Assembly: GCA_016287875.1 (NCBI GenBank)
Contig: JAEEXQ010000003.1
Coordinates: 1 to 64,000 of the forward strand
From: Bacteroidales bacterium
GTDB taxonomy: Bacteria > Bacteroidota > Bacteroidia > Bacteroidales > UBA932
Length of the DNA stretch: 64,000 bases
Direction: 5' to 3'
Positions within the stretch are counted from its first letter, which is position 1, and each line of letters opens with the position of its first letter. The notes under the pieces are model-generated. The model saw nothing but the letters and a program-made list of their open reading frames with translations, was not told where the DNA came from and searched no databases. Positions 36,922-45,577 of this stretch are shown piece after piece. A program made the position numbers and the translations under genes.

Positions 36922-36939
36922 CAATCCCAAAAGCAAAAT

Positions 36940-37012
36940 GGTGCTGTAGCTCAGATGGTAGAGCAAAGGACTGAAAATCCTTGTGTCGGCAGTTCGATTC
37001 TTCCCAGCACCA
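36940..37012 (+). tRNA. tRNA-Phe (anticodon GAA)
   Basis: 73-nt cloverleaf. Acceptor GGTGCTG/CAGCACC with discriminator A, D arm GCTC-AGATGGTA-GAGC, anticodon stem AAGGA/TCCTT with loop CTGAAAA (anticodon GAA), T loop TTCGATT. The T stem GGCAG/CTTCC has one C-U mismatch in the middle, which is unusual. CCA is not encoded. A terminator follows at once, so it is a single-gene transcript. The 385-nt stretch between the OmpA and GH105 genes holds only this tRNA and its signals. Confidence 0.93.
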
Positions 37013-37016
37013 CTTT

Positions 37017-37046
37017 AACCCGCTCAGACAGAGCGGGTTTTCTTTT
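37017..37046 (+). terminator. Intrinsic terminator after tRNA-Phe
   Basis: Stem AACCCGCTC / GAGCGGGTT with a short loop AGACA, followed by a T-rich tail TTCTTTT. Confidence 0.85.
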
Positions 37047-37065
37047 AATGTCGTGACGGCCATAA

Positions 37066-37096
37066 TTGGGTACTCCAAATATTTTTTTTATATTTG
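37066..37096 (+). promoter_or_regulatory. Promoter of the GH105 gene
   Basis: TTG (37066-37068), 20 nt, TATATTTG (37089-37096). A leader of roughly 75 nt would follow before the ATG at 37175. Confidence 0.6.
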
Positions 37097-37174
37097 TCCT
37101 TGCCTGCCCGCCCAAGCCGCAGGTCGAGACTTCTTAGTACAAAAACTTGCAAAATTCAGATTAATCAAGTAGTC

Positions 37175-38365
37175 ATGAAAATTAAAGTCGCCCTCCTGGC
37201 CGTTGTTTCGTTGCTGTGCGCTTCCTGCGGCCCTAAAGTGGCCCTCAGCTGTTTTAAAGACCTTCCCAACGTAATCAGCGTGGAAACCATTGGAAATCGT
37301 GTTGCAGAGCAGCTCCTTGCCTCAGACCCGCTGGACTATGGTAATAATCTTCCCGGTTATCAGGCACCCTATAATTATGGACGAGGTGGCAAGGAAATGA
37401 ATTATTCCGTGGTAAGCCTTTGGGTTAACGCCATCGAGTTTGCCCACCGTTCCCACAACAAGAAGTTGGAGAAGCGCTTGATTGATTTCTTTGAGCCGTT
37501 CTATGGAGAGAAAAAGGACAAGTGTAATCGCGACAATCATGTGGATTTCTCCATCTTCGGAGCCATTCCTCTGGAGATCTATCTGATGAATGGTGACAAG
37601 CGGGCACTGGAACTGGGACTTCGATATGCTGATCATCAGTGGGAAGATCCCACAGGGGAGCCCGGCAAGAAGGTAGGTGGCAATGGCAATTTCCCTATTG
37701 AGGAGCAGCGGGAGTTCCTTGCAAACGGATATTCTCCCCAGACGCGCCTGTGGATTGACGATATGTACATGATTACAGTCCTCCAGACCCAGGCTTACCG
37801 GGCCACCGGTGACCGCAAGTATATCGACCGTGCGGCCCGTGAGATGAAAATGTATATGGACTCGCTCCAGCGTGACAATGGTCTATTCTATCATGCCCCC
37901 GATGTCCCCTTTTTCTGGGGACGGGGAAATGGCTGGATGGCGGCAGGTCTGCCTATGATTCTGTCTTATCTCTCCGAAGATAGCGAGTATCGTGCTCCGC
38001 TGATGGAAGCATATATGAAGATGATGCCGACCCTTCTTAAATACCAGCGCGAGAACGGCATGTGGGGTCAGGTTATTGATGATGCGGAGTTTTGGGACGA
38101 GACTTCCGGCTCGGCCATGTTCGCCTATGCTTTTATCGAAGGTGTGCGCCAAGGCTGGCTGGACGAGGCAACATACGGTGTTGCCGCACGTAAGGCCTGG
38201 GTTTCCTTGTGCGGGAAACTGGATGAGCATGCCAATCTTGCAGATGTCTGCATCGGAACCGATCGCCGGAACAGCCGCGAGTGGTATATGGACCGCCCCC
38301 GCTCTAACGGTGACCCTCACGGGCAAATGGCCATGATGTGGCTTTGCAGCACGCTGCTGCAATAA
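37175..38365 (+). CDS. GH105 unsaturated (rhamno)galacturonyl hydrolase, lipoprotein
   Basis: 396 residues with lipoprotein signal VSLLCASCGPK. The (alpha/alpha)6-barrel of the GH88/GH105 clan is visible: the catalytic Asp motif LWIDDMYMITVLQ, WGRGNGWMAAGLP and DETSGSAMFAYAF. These enzymes remove the 4,5-unsaturated uronic acid left by pectin-type lyases. It converges with the GH39-like/beta-helix gene (6-nt gap); both probably act on the same plant polysaccharide. Local GC is lower than in the neighbourhood (47-53 % in lines I counted), hinting at acquisition. Start at the ATG giving a clean signal peptide; the track's is upstream. Confidence 0.85.
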   Translation: MKIKVALLAVVSLLCASCGPKVALSCFKDLPNVISVETIGNRVAEQLLASDPLDYGNNLPGYQAPYNYGRGGKEMNYSVVSLWVNAIEFAHRSHNKKLEKRLIDFFEPFYGEKKDKCNRDNHVDFSIFGAIPLEIYLMNGDKRALELGLRYADHQWEDPTGEPGKKVGGNGNFPIEEQREFLANGYSPQTRLWIDDMYMITVLQTQAYRATGDRKYIDRAAREMKMYMDSLQRDNGLFYHAPDVPFFWGRGNGWMAAGLPMILSYLSEDSEYRAPLMEAYMKMMPTLLKYQRENGMWGQVIDDAEFWDETSGSAMFAYAFIEGVRQGWLDEATYGVAARKAWVSLCGKLDEHANLADVCIGTDRRNSREWYMDRPRSNGDPHGQMAMMWLCSTLLQ

Positions 38366-38371
38366 ACACGG

Positions 38372-41266
38372 CTATCTCGATATCGTTACTGTGTAATCAC
38401 TGAACTTCTTGGGCTCCTGGCTTATTTCCAGGGGCTTGCCACTGGCTACTTCAACGTTCCGGATGTTGATGACGCCCTTTCCGTAATTGCGCTTGAATTT
38501 TCCAAGGACCATGGGACCCTGGTAGTCTTTTTCGCTGACGCGGCTGTCGTCAATGACAAGGTTCTCGATATCAATTATTTCCGGGAGGTAACAGGCGTAA
38601 CCGAAGTCGTGCTCCCCGGCGTTGGATCCTCTCAGTATAGATACGTTTTTGACCCTTTCGGGAACGATGAGCTTGCAGTTCCTGACAATGACTTCGCCTT
38701 CCCAGGAACTGCCATAATCCTCCCTGAGGGTGATGAGGGACTTGCGACGGACGGTGCAGCCATCAAGCAGCAATGTTCCGTAACCTACGACATTGACGCC
38801 CGTGTGTCCGAACTCGCAGCCTGTAAGGGTGACGTTCCTCACCCCCTGGTGGGCATCGAAGCGGGATAAGATGCAGTGGTCCAGGGTGAGGGCCTTGCAG
38901 AAGTTGGAAACGAAGATTCCCCAGTAATGGGTGTCGTTTATATCGGTGGTCTGGGTGCAGTTCTCCCATTTGACGGCCACGCAGCCATGGGCGGAGATGT
39001 CGTATGTTCCCATACTGACGCCCACGCCGGCAGATCCTATGGTCCTGTAAGTCTTATGTGCTGTGAAAAGGCAGTCGCTGACCACGATGTCGGCGGCCGT
39101 GTCCAATGACAGGAAGCCGTCGTACGGGGCGCCGTGGTCGAGTTCTCCTTCGATATAGTGGGATATGCCCTCAATCCTGACGTTGGACCTCTCGACGGCT
39201 ATTCCGCGGCCGAAGTAAGTGTACTTGGAAGGAGCCTGATTGGCGATGGTGGTGAAAATGCCGCCCTTGATTGTCAGAGGCTTATCGTCAATGGGGTGGG
39301 CAGTCATCCGGGTGATCTCGTCGTAATCCCAGATAAGCGAAGAGGAGGGCTCGATGTTGCCGTCGCCGTCGACGATGAAGAATTCTTTCTGGCTGACCCC
39401 GCTATTCTGGTTAGCGCCCAGGCGTATATACACTTTACGATTGTCATTGACCACTTCCACCAGGCAGCGGCCGGGAAGGGACTTGCCTATGTTGGTCTGC
39501 TCCCGCTTCAGGCTTCCGATTCCATCGATGGCAATGGGCTCGAGAGAGGATTCAACCCGGAAGATATAGTTCTCGCGGTCTTCGAGGCTGACACGGCTGT
39601 CGTCGATTATGAACTTGGCGGTACCGAAGTCGACATCGGTGCGGATTACGGCTGTCCCGGCCGTGTTGCCTATGTAATAAGTCTTTCCGTCGGCGGCCTT
39701 GACAGGGAGTCCCTTCTCATTGGCGGCCGCGTGGGTCGCAATGATGGCGGGGAGGTCGTCGGTGACGCCATCTCCCTTGGCTCCGAATTGCTCATAGCTG
39801 AGGTATTTCTGTGAAGCGCACGGGAATTCTATGAGTGCGATTGAATTATTGCATAATTTGACGCTCACGGTTCCGTCTTCGGCAGGGAAGAGAGGAATCT
39901 CGGTGTAATTGTGCCGATCGTCGGTAAGGTGGCAGTATACCATCTCGCCCGGATTGTAGCCCTTGACCGAAATGTTTACCGTCGCGATATTGCAAGCATT
40001 GTTGTCTCCGTTGTAACGGGTCAGCATGAGCGTGGTTTTGCCGTCCTTGACGGCTGCCATGGCATAAATATCCCCCTCGCCGCCTTCCAGGGTGCATTCG
40101 CACTGATTCCCGCGAAGTTTGTTCCAGGCGTAGAATACATAGTACGTAGGCATATGTTTCCGTGTCTGGGGATCGTAGAAACCGCAGAAGGAATCCACGT
40201 TCACGCGGAAATCATAATACATCAACATATCCACCGGAGCATCTTGCATCGCACACATGACGGCCCCCACGAAGGCAGCACCCTTGATGTTGAGGCGGGT
40301 TTCAAAGTTGTAGTATTCGTACGAAGATTCAGCGCCGCGCTTTTTCAGTTGCCAGTAATTCCACTCGGTCAGGAAGAGTTCTGCATCTTCATACCCGTAT
40401 TCCTTCATCCATTCCCTGAGCATATAGGCTTCCTTCACATATAACGAAGGCTCGACATCGTATTTATGCCAGGAGATGAAGTCGATAGGGACATTGTGGG
40501 CATGCATGTATTTGAAGAACTCCGGGAAATACAGATACGTCTTGTCGTGCAGGATCCTGCAGAATGAGGGGCCGCCTATCTTCAGGTCCGGGAAACGCTT
40601 TTTCAGGTGTTTCGCAGCAACTTCGTAGAACTTGAAGAACTCTTCCAGTGGGCCTCCCCAGGTACGGGGGTCGGTTTTCCATCGGCCGGAATCCTGGTCA
40701 AGATCGGCCTCGTTCCACATTTCCCAGTAGCGGATGTCGTAATGGAAACCGTCCGCCCAGCCTTCGTTGTAGTGCATTATCACATGCTCGCATATCCTTG
40801 CCCATTTCTTATAATCTTTCGGCGGATAGATGTTGTATTTGGCCTCCTGGTGGGTTTCGATGGACTGCCCGAGCCTGTACATCACCTTTGCGCCGGAATC
40901 CAGCAGAGTCTTGATAAAGGCATCGGTTTCGCGGAAATCATAGGAGGATTCCTTGTCGGGATCCTTGCTGAAATCCGGGAAAATGTCGGAAATATCCACC
41001 AGATGATAGCCGTAATAATCATCTACGGTTGAATCGTGGGTCCGGCAGAACGGGATATTCAAAATGCGGAAATCCTCCATCTGCTGCGGATCGTCTTCGG
41101 GGTTGGGCCCGTTGTTTACGGCGTTCATGGGCTTGATAGGTCCCTTGACCGTCGATGGATCGACGGTGGCCTTCACCAGCACGGAAGAAATATCCGGATG
41201 TGTTTTCTGGGCCTGCACGCCTGCCGCAACGAGAAGCGAAACGAATGCGAAGAGTATCTTTTTCAT
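38372..41266 (-). CDS. Exported GH39-like glycosidase fused to a pectate-lyase-type beta-helix domain
   Basis: 964 residues with a signal peptide (to AAGVQAQ). The N-terminal half is a clan-A TIM barrel like GH39: acid/base Glu in YWEMWNEADLD and nucleophile Glu in FLTEWNYW, followed by a beta-sandwich to about 495. Then YEQFGAKGDGVTDDLPAI opens a pectate-lyase superfamily right-handed beta-helix (about 500-960) with many VRNCK-like coils. A glycosidase joined to a beta-helix suggests attack on a complex uronate- or pentose-containing glycan. The start at 41266 (MKKILFAF) is 8 codons inside the track's ORF. Substrate unknown. Confidence 0.75.
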   Translation of the reverse strand: MKKILFAFVSLLVAAGVQAQKTHPDISSVLVKATVDPSTVKGPIKPMNAVNNGPNPEDDPQQMEDFRILNIPFCRTHDSTVDDYYGYHLVDISDIFPDFSKDPDKESSYDFRETDAFIKTLLDSGAKVMYRLGQSIETHQEAKYNIYPPKDYKKWARICEHVIMHYNEGWADGFHYDIRYWEMWNEADLDQDSGRWKTDPRTWGGPLEEFFKFYEVAAKHLKKRFPDLKIGGPSFCRILHDKTYLYFPEFFKYMHAHNVPIDFISWHKYDVEPSLYVKEAYMLREWMKEYGYEDAELFLTEWNYWQLKKRGAESSYEYYNFETRLNIKGAAFVGAVMCAMQDAPVDMLMYYDFRVNVDSFCGFYDPQTRKHMPTYYVFYAWNKLRGNQCECTLEGGEGDIYAMAAVKDGKTTLMLTRYNGDNNACNIATVNISVKGYNPGEMVYCHLTDDRHNYTEIPLFPAEDGTVSVKLCNNSIALIEFPCASQKYLSYEQFGAKGDGVTDDLPAIIATHAAANEKGLPVKAADGKTYYIGNTAGTAVIRTDVDFGTAKFIIDDSRVSLEDRENYIFRVESSLEPIAIDGIGSLKREQTNIGKSLPGRCLVEVVNDNRKVYIRLGANQNSGVSQKEFFIVDGDGNIEPSSSLIWDYDEITRMTAHPIDDKPLTIKGGIFTTIANQAPSKYTYFGRGIAVERSNVRIEGISHYIEGELDHGAPYDGFLSLDTAADIVVSDCLFTAHKTYRTIGSAGVGVSMGTYDISAHGCVAVKWENCTQTTDINDTHYWGIFVSNFCKALTLDHCILSRFDAHQGVRNVTLTGCEFGHTGVNVVGYGTLLLDGCTVRRKSLITLREDYGSSWEGEVIVRNCKLIVPERVKNVSILRGSNAGEHDFGYACYLPEIIDIENLVIDDSRVSEKDYQGPMVLGKFKRNYGKGVINIRNVEVASGKPLEISQEPKKFSDYTVTISR

Positions 41267-41287
41267 GCTGTCTATTAATAGAATATG

Positions 41288-41318
41288 CAAACATACTTTA
41301 TTTTCGACATTAATTCAA
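41288..41318 (-). promoter_or_regulatory. Promoter of the GH39-like/beta-helix gene
   Basis: On the minus strand TTG, 20 nt, TATGTTTG, ending 21 nt before the ATG at 41266. Confidence 0.6.
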
Positions 41319-41355
41319 CACCCTTGCCATAATACCCATTGCGATAGCACGTGAT

Positions 41356-42255
41356 TCAGAACCGTTCCATCGCTTTTTCGAAGGCATTGTTCTCGGTCAG
41401 GATGCGCAGGAATTCCCCTGCGCTTTTTTTTCTGTAGCTGCCTTTCAGATAATGGTAGCACCCGTCCATCCTGGCATCGGGATGGTCGATGGGAACGGCC
41501 TCGAATCCTTGGATGTGGTGTATGGCCTCCTCCGAAACGGTAGTAACCAGAGGACTGTTCTCCACTATGTCCAGCAGCACCCTTACGCTGTTGATTTCCA
41601 AGCGTATATCCAAGTTGACGTGCTCTGCATAAATTATGGATTCCAGCGTGTCGCGGGCCTGCAAGCCTTTAGCCGGCAGGGCGAGGGGAAATTTGGAGAG
41701 TTCCTCCACCGAGACGGTGGGTCCGCATCCTGTCAGTTCCCCTATGCGGCCCACAAGGCACAGCCGGCTGTGGAACAGCAGGCTGGAATCGATGTGTTCG
41801 TCTCCGATGGGGGATTTGTAGGTCAGGGCCAGGTCCAGTTCCCGGTTCAGGAGCTTCTGCCTGAGGACTTCCTTGGTGGTGATGGTAAGATTCAGCTTTA
41901 TATGCGGATACTGCCTGTAAAAGGGGAGTACCGTGCGCATCATCATCGGCGAGAATGAATAGGTACATCCCACGCTCAATTCTCCGACCTGAAGGTTCTT
42001 TACGTCCATTATCCTTTCGGCTCCGGCTTTGGCTTCCTCCAGCACGCGTACGGCGCTGGGATAGAACTGCTTGCCATAGTCGCTGAGGGCGACGTGACGG
42101 GTGTCGCGAGTGAGCAGTTCCACGCCCAGTTCCTCCTCCAGCTTGCGTATCTGCTGGGAGATGGTGCTCTGGGTGATGAAAAGGTTTTTGGAAGCAAGGG
42201 AATAACTCTGTAGCTTGCCCACTTCCACGAAATATTTCAGCTGGCGTAATTCCAT
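41356..42255 (-). CDS. LysR-type transcriptional regulator
   Basis: 299 residues. N-terminal winged helix-turn-helix (MELRQLKYFVEVGKLQSYS..A...LFITQSTISQQIRKLEEELGVELLTR), then a periplasmic-binding-like effector domain (about 90-295). The start at 42255 is the family-typical MELRQL; the track's leader of 26 residues is not. It is transcribed away from the SLC13 carrier gene with a 158-bp shared intergenic region, the usual layout of a LysR regulator and its target. The effector may be the carrier's substrate (inference). Confidence 0.9.
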   Translation of the reverse strand: MELRQLKYFVEVGKLQSYSLASKNLFITQSTISQQIRKLEEELGVELLTRDTRHVALSDYGKQFYPSAVRVLEEAKAGAERIMDVKNLQVGELSVGCTYSFSPMMMRTVLPFYRQYPHIKLNLTITTKEVLRQKLLNRELDLALTYKSPIGDEHIDSSLLFHSRLCLVGRIGELTGCGPTVSVEELSKFPLALPAKGLQARDTLESIIYAEHVNLDIRLEINSVRVLLDIVENSPLVTTVSEEAIHHIQGFEAVPIDHPDARMDGCYHYLKGSYRKKSAGEFLRILTENNAFEKAMERF

Positions 42256-42332
42256 ATCAGACAGTATTTTGGGACAAAAATAGATATATTTATCGTTTTT
42301 GCCTAATAATTCTATCGAAAAAAACCTTGTCA

Positions 42333-42350
42333 ATCGATAAAATAATCGGT
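42333..42350. promoter_or_regulatory. Candidate LysR operator between lysR and SLC13 genes
   Basis: Inverted repeat CGAT-N6-ATCG inside an AT-rich stretch. Related half-sites lie nearby: TATCGTTTTTGCCTAA (from 42291) and ATCGGTTTTTCGTGCCTAA (from 42345) form an approximate direct repeat. Confidence 0.4.
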
Positions 42351-42413
42351 TTTTCGTGCCTAAATTCGCGTCCCCCTAACTAGATAAGTTTTTGCTATAA
42401 CAGACAAGACACA

Positions 42414-43919
42414 ATGTTCAAGATTTTTACAGGATTCCATCTCGTCGAGCAGATGCACAAGCTGGGCCAGTCGAACAGGCTCAACCCCGGTTTGCTGAAG
42501 AAGAAAAGCATAGGCCTCATTTTCGTCGCAATAATTTTCCTCGTACTCTGGTTCCTGCCGACAGAATCCTTCGGGATGGACGGACTGACCCGTATCCAGC
42601 AGAGGATCATCGCCATTTTCGTCTATGCCACCCTGATGTGGGTGATGGAGCTTGTCCCCGCCTGGGCTACCTCGGTTTCGATAATGGTACTGCTGCTGCT
42701 ATTTGCATCCGATTCCGGCATCCGGTGGATATGCAATCCGGAGATCGTGGGACAGCTCCTCAGCCACAAACAGGTTATGGCCAGTTTCGCGGATCCCGTG
42801 ATCATGCTGTTCATCGGCGGATTCGTGCTTGCGATCGCAACCACTAAAACCGGCCTGGACGTCCATCTGGCCCGTGTCCTGCTTACTCCTTTCGGCAAGA
42901 AGAGCGAGAATATACTCCTGGGATTCATGCTGGTCACGGCCCTGTTCTCGATGTTCATCAGCAACACCGCGACCACCGCTATGATGCTGACCTTCCTTGC
43001 ACCGGTTTTCAAACAGCTTCCCGAGGCGGGAAAGGGACGCATCGCAATGGCCCTGAGCGTTCCTATCGCAGCCAACCTGGGCGGAATGGGAACCCCCATC
43101 GGCACGCCTCCCAACACCATCGCCCTCAAGTATCTTAACGATCCCGAAGGCCTGAACATGGGCCTGGGTTTCGGCCAGTGGATGCTTTTCATGGTCCCGC
43201 TGGTAATACTGCTGATACTGATTGCCTGGACCCTGCTCATCAAGATATTCCCCTTCTCCCAGAAGACCATCGAACTTAAGATTGAAGGTGAGATGAAGCG
43301 CGGCAGGACCACCGTCCTGGTAATCGTTACCTTGATAGTTACCATACTCCTCTGGATGATGGACAATGTCACCGGCATCAACCCTAACACCGTCGCGCTT
43401 ATTCCATTCGCGGTATTTGCGATGGCAGGGATAATAACCAAATACGACCTCGAGGAAATCAACTGGTCGGTTATCTGGATGGTTGCAGGAGGTTTCGCCC
43501 TTGGATATGCAATGAACGGTTCCGGACTGGCATCGCTGGTGGTGCGCGCAATTCCTTTCGGAGATTTCTCGCCTATACTGATAGTAATCCTTTCCGGCCT
43601 GCTTTGCTACGGGCTCTCCAATCTCATCTCCCACTCTGCTACGGCTGCCCTCCTTATGCCTATACTCGTCGTGGTCTGCACCGCAATGGGCGATAAACTG
43701 AGCGACGTGGGTGGTACTTCCACATTGCTGATAGGTGTTGCCATAGCCTCCAGCAGCGCTATGATACTGCCTATTTCCACTCCTCCGAATGCCCTTGCCT
43801 ATGCTACCAATCTGATCCAGCAGAAGGATATGATCAAGATGGGCATCATCGTAGGTGTCATCAGCGTAGTGCTGGGCTATGCAGTCCTGTTCGCTGCCGG
43901 GTCGCTGAATATTATCTGA
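42414..43919 (+). CDS. SLC13/DASS-family sodium-coupled anion symporter
   Basis: 501 residues with about 11-12 membrane helices. DASS carriers import di- or tricarboxylates or sulfate with sodium. The first sodium/substrate motif is intact (SNTATTAMM, about 182), with GTPIGTPPN after it. The second, normally SNTAT, reads SHSATAALL (about 403), replacing Asn by His and Thr by Ser at a substrate-contact place. It is divergent from LysR and 20 nt ahead of the first M49-like gene, so carrier and lipoproteins are likely one operon. A dicarboxylate such as fumarate or succinate is a reasonable guess for substrate. Confidence 0.85.
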   Translation: MFKIFTGFHLVEQMHKLGQSNRLNPGLLKKKSIGLIFVAIIFLVLWFLPTESFGMDGLTRIQQRIIAIFVYATLMWVMELVPAWATSVSIMVLLLLFASDSGIRWICNPEIVGQLLSHKQVMASFADPVIMLFIGGFVLAIATTKTGLDVHLARVLLTPFGKKSENILLGFMLVTALFSMFISNTATTAMMLTFLAPVFKQLPEAGKGRIAMALSVPIAANLGGMGTPIGTPPNTIALKYLNDPEGLNMGLGFGQWMLFMVPLVILLILIAWTLLIKIFPFSQKTIELKIEGEMKRGRTTVLVIVTLIVTILLWMMDNVTGINPNTVALIPFAVFAMAGIITKYDLEEINWSVIWMVAGGFALGYAMNGSGLASLVVRAIPFGDFSPILIVILSGLLCYGLSNLISHSATAALLMPILVVVCTAMGDKLSDVGGTSTLLIGVAIASSSAMILPISTPPNALAYATNLIQQKDMIKMGIIVGVISVVLGYAVLFAAGSLNII

Positions 43920-43939
43920 TAATCAAAAAAATATATAAA

Positions 43940-45535
43940 ATGAAAAAAGTATTCATCCTTACAGTCCTGGTGCTGAGCCTGGCTGTGTCCTGCAAAGAAA
44001 AGAAGTCTCCTTTCGAAAGGAACTTAGCTGAATATGCAGTGGTGAAGATCCCTGCACCCGACCTGAGCGGCATTACCGACAACGGAAAGGAAGTTCTCAA
44101 CCTGTACCGTTTCGCCGCCAAGGAAATCGACGCCATCTACTGGGAACAGTATTTCGGCGACAAGTCCCAGCTGGATACCATTTCGGATCCCGCACAGAGA
44201 AACTACGCCCTTATCAATTACGGCCCTTGGGACCGCTTTACCGGGAAGTCCTTCGTCGCCGGTTATGACGACCGCCGCCCCGGAGCCGGCTTCTATCCGG
44301 AGGATATGAGCGTCGCCCAGTTCGAAGCCTGGGAGAATCCCGACAAGAACAGCCCCTACACCCTTGTGCGCCGTGCAGCCGACGGCAGCCTGGAGACCGT
44401 GTGGTATCACGACGCATACAAGGAGCACATCGAGAAGATTGCCAGCTGCCTGACTGCTGCCGCCGACATCACCATAAAGCCCAGCGTGAAAGATTATCTC
44501 CTCAAGAAAGTGGAGGCCCTCAAGACGGATGACTACTATGCCAGCGAAATCGCCTGGCTGGATATGGACGACAGCAAGATGGACCTCGTGATAGGTCCTG
44601 ACGAGGCCGTCGATGACCAGCTCCTGGGCATCAAACGTTCTTACGAGGCATTCGTGCTTCTGAAGAACGCCTCCAGCACCGAAGAACTTACCCAGTATGT
44701 CTCCAGGATAGGCGAGTTCCAGCAGGAACTCCCCGGAGATCCCGCGTACAAGCAGTTCCAGCCCGGTTCCGGCTCGAATATCTTCTCTTGCGATGCTCTC
44801 TACTATGCCGGAAAGGCCAATGCCGGAGTCAAGGTGATAGCCCTGAACCTCCCCTTCGACCCCAAGGTGCAGGAGGAGAGGGGAACCCGTACCATACTCC
44901 TCGAGAATATCATCAGGGCCAAATACAACGCCATCATCTTCCCTGCCGGAGAGGTGCTTCTGGAGACCGGTGAGGACGTGCAGACATCTTCCGACGCCTT
45001 CTTTTGGAACATAGCCCTCCGCGAGGTTTCCCACGGTCTTGGCGTGAAAGAGACGGTGAACGGGAAGGGGAGCGTGGAGAGCGCCCTGGGCAACATGGCA
45101 CAGACTTTCGAGGAGATGAAGGCCAATGTGGCCGGCGTGCTGCAGGTTTGCAAGCTGCAGGACCACTACGACATCCACCATATCTTCACGAAGAAAGATG
45201 CCCTTACCACCTTCTTCGTCTCCCTGGTGCGTTCCGAGCGCTTCGGAGAGGGTTCCGCCCTGGGCCGTGCCAACATCGCCATCTACAATTACCTGCAGGA
45301 AGCCGGAGCATTCAGCCGCAAGGCCTCGGGAAAGTACACCCTGGATTACAAGAAGATGGAGGAAGCCCTTTCGGATCTTACCGCCCTCATACTCAAGACC
45401 CAGGCTACCGGAGATTACGAGTTCGCCTGCGAGTTCGAAAAGAAATACTCGAAGCGCAACGAGAACTACGCTGCCGACAGGCTGAACCTCGGCATTGAAG
45501 GAATTCCTGCCGATATCCGCTTCGAATTCGAATAA
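43940..45535 (+). CDS. M49-like (DPP III-related) lipoprotein with damaged zinc site, copy 1
   Basis: 531 residues. Lipoprotein signal LSLAVSCKEKK. It follows the Bacteroidetes Zn-dependent M49-like family from end to end: INYGPWDR (93), GAGFYPEDM, WYHDAYKE, GLGVKETVNGKGSVESAL and FRSERFG-type C-terminal text. Active members carry HE(V/I)xHGLG and EEGKAD. Here they read REVSHGLG (361-368) and EEMKAN (391-396): the first zinc His is Arg and the Asp is Asn. I infer it is not a metallopeptidase. It is adjacent to a paralogue with further losses and follows the carrier by 20 nt. Confidence 0.78.
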   Translation: MKKVFILTVLVLSLAVSCKEKKSPFERNLAEYAVVKIPAPDLSGITDNGKEVLNLYRFAAKEIDAIYWEQYFGDKSQLDTISDPAQRNYALINYGPWDRFTGKSFVAGYDDRRPGAGFYPEDMSVAQFEAWENPDKNSPYTLVRRAADGSLETVWYHDAYKEHIEKIASCLTAAADITIKPSVKDYLLKKVEALKTDDYYASEIAWLDMDDSKMDLVIGPDEAVDDQLLGIKRSYEAFVLLKNASSTEELTQYVSRIGEFQQELPGDPAYKQFQPGSGSNIFSCDALYYAGKANAGVKVIALNLPFDPKVQEERGTRTILLENIIRAKYNAIIFPAGEVLLETGEDVQTSSDAFFWNIALREVSHGLGVKETVNGKGSVESALGNMAQTFEEMKANVAGVLQVCKLQDHYDIHHIFTKKDALTTFFVSLVRSERFGEGSALGRANIAIYNYLQEAGAFSRKASGKYTLDYKKMEEALSDLTALILKTQATGDYEFACEFEKKYSKRNENYAADRLNLGIEGIPADIRFEFE

Positions 45536-45551
45536 GCAGGAAAACTTTTGC

Positions 45552-45559
45552 TAAATTTG
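45552..45559 (+). promoter_or_regulatory. Candidate -7 element for the second M49-like gene
   Basis: TAAATTTG in the 42-nt gap between the two paralogues, 18 nt before the ATG. No good -33 element, so an internal promoter is only possible. Confidence 0.35.
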
Positions 45560-45577
45560 TAGAAACTGTAACCAATT

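Noticed and set aside
36940-37174. Integration site (att) at tRNA-Phe with an adjacent island
   Set aside because: No integrase gene and no direct repeat of the tRNA 3' end were seen within the window; only a lower GC in the next genes.
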